Below, piece after piece: positions 63,691-64,000 of a DNA stretch of 64,000 bases. Each line of letters opens with the position of its first letter. The stretch's first letter is position 1. The notes beneath the pieces are model-generated. The model was not told the DNA's origin. It did no database searches and worked only from the letters and a program-made list of their open reading frames with translations. The DNA comes from an uncultured Chitinophagaceae bacterium (GTDB taxonomy: Bacteria; Bacteroidota; Bacteroidia; Chitinophagales; Chitinophagaceae), in assembly GCA_937862815.1 (NCBI GenBank), contig CALMED010000010.1:1-64000 (forward strand). Reading direction: 5' to 3'. Position numbers and translations under genes: made by a program.

Positions 63691-64000
63691 GCCAGAACGC
63701 GGTCGGGGAGTGCCAGTACATACGGGGGATGTCCATCGTCCCAGGCGGGATACCGGTACTGCAGGGTGGATGAAAATGAAATGCTTCCGATGTATTGCTC
63801 CAGCAACTGCATTACGGCTGAATCGGCAGCCAGCATGCCCTCCAGTACAACGGGGGTGTCGGCCGGGGATAAATCCCACTGTTGCATGATCTGCAGGAGA
63901 AGATAGAGCAGGTCTTCGGGTGTGTGGCACCGGCAGTTACGCAGCAATAACCACTTGTCATCCCGCTCCACTGTAACGTGATACTGTTTCAGCAACACGG
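63678..64000 (-). CDS. DUF3822-like protein, C-terminal part (cut by window end)
   Basis: About 107 residues of the C-terminal portion are seen; the 5' part lies beyond 64000. The sequence contains CHTPEDLLYLLLQIMQQWDL, VVLEGMLAADSAVMQLLEQYI and FSSTLQYRYP, which fits DUF3822. These proteins commonly precede rsmD in Bacteroidota and appear to be actin-fold-like. The stop overlaps the start of rsmD by 13 bp. The methionine codon at 63998 need not be the true start. Confidence 0.65.
   Translation of the reverse strand, partial: VLLKQYHVTVERDDKWLLLRNCRCHTPEDLLYLLLQIMQQWDLSPADTPVVLEGMLAADSAVMQLLEQYIGSISFSSTLQYRYPAWDDGHPPYVLALPDRVLACVS

Overview
The window reads as an ordinary chromosomal segment of a member of the Bacteroidota, most likely family Chitinophagaceae. 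The basis is gene content rather than a database match. It holds a type IX secretion C-terminal sorting domain, DUF4270, GSCFA, DUF3822 and DUF2027/Smr proteins, a b558-type sdhCAB set, a short glgA-like gene next to panC/panD, and many -7 elements of the form TAnnTTTG with few Shine-Dalgarno sites. Coding density is high. I see no prophage, integrase, transposase, CRISPR array, restriction system, rRNA or tRNA.

Layout. 1-408 is gene-free and carries an outward promoter. 409-3445 (minus) encodes a cystathionine beta-synthase-type enzyme and an S41 protease. 3562-6578 (plus) encodes a BadF-type sugar kinase, MurQ (cell wall sugar salvage) and a secreted T9SS protein. 6638-11661 is the threonine operon thrA-thrB-thrC, preceded by a Thr/Ile-rich leader ORF. 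12525-16644 is sdhC-sdhA-sdhB, split between sdhA and sdhB by a small four-helix-bundle gene lying inside imperfect inverted repeats. 16791-20246 is a very large envelope protein. 20315-25658 holds a coiled-coil membrane protein, a PolB-like exonuclease with holA, glmM and a cysteine desulfurase. 25736-28611 encodes a Tat-exported amine-oxidase-like flavoprotein and an alpha-amylase-family lipoprotein. 28932-34745 holds tryptophan 2,3-dioxygenase (minus), gyrA, a TPR protein and an HD protein.

From 34772 to 41184 (minus) come a GSCFA protein with an HMG-CoA lyase, rlmB, metK, a DUF4270 lipoprotein and a glycogen-synthase-like protein. 41293-47457 (plus) is panC, panD, a flippase-like membrane protein, ppk1, ppx and panB, so pantothenate and polyphosphate genes are interleaved. 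48043-53873 holds a TonB receptor, an ALDH7-like dehydrogenase, a subtilisin and a DinB protein. 53925-54354 (minus) is RNase P RNA. The remainder (minus) is an Smr protein, DoxX, methylglyoxal synthase, an amino acid permease, a polyprenyl synthetase, RNase R, lpxK, 5-formyl-THF cyclo-ligase, rsmD and the C-terminal part of a DUF3822 protein cut by the window end.

The observations most worth following are the thr leader peptide with its perfect hairpin, the inverted-repeat-bounded gene inside the sdh operon (with a possible 1-nt frameshift and a gene-less relative of its arms near 28.8 kb), a terminator with no upstream gene that suggests a small RNA at about 58.3-58.45 kb, and the altered motif IV of RsmD.
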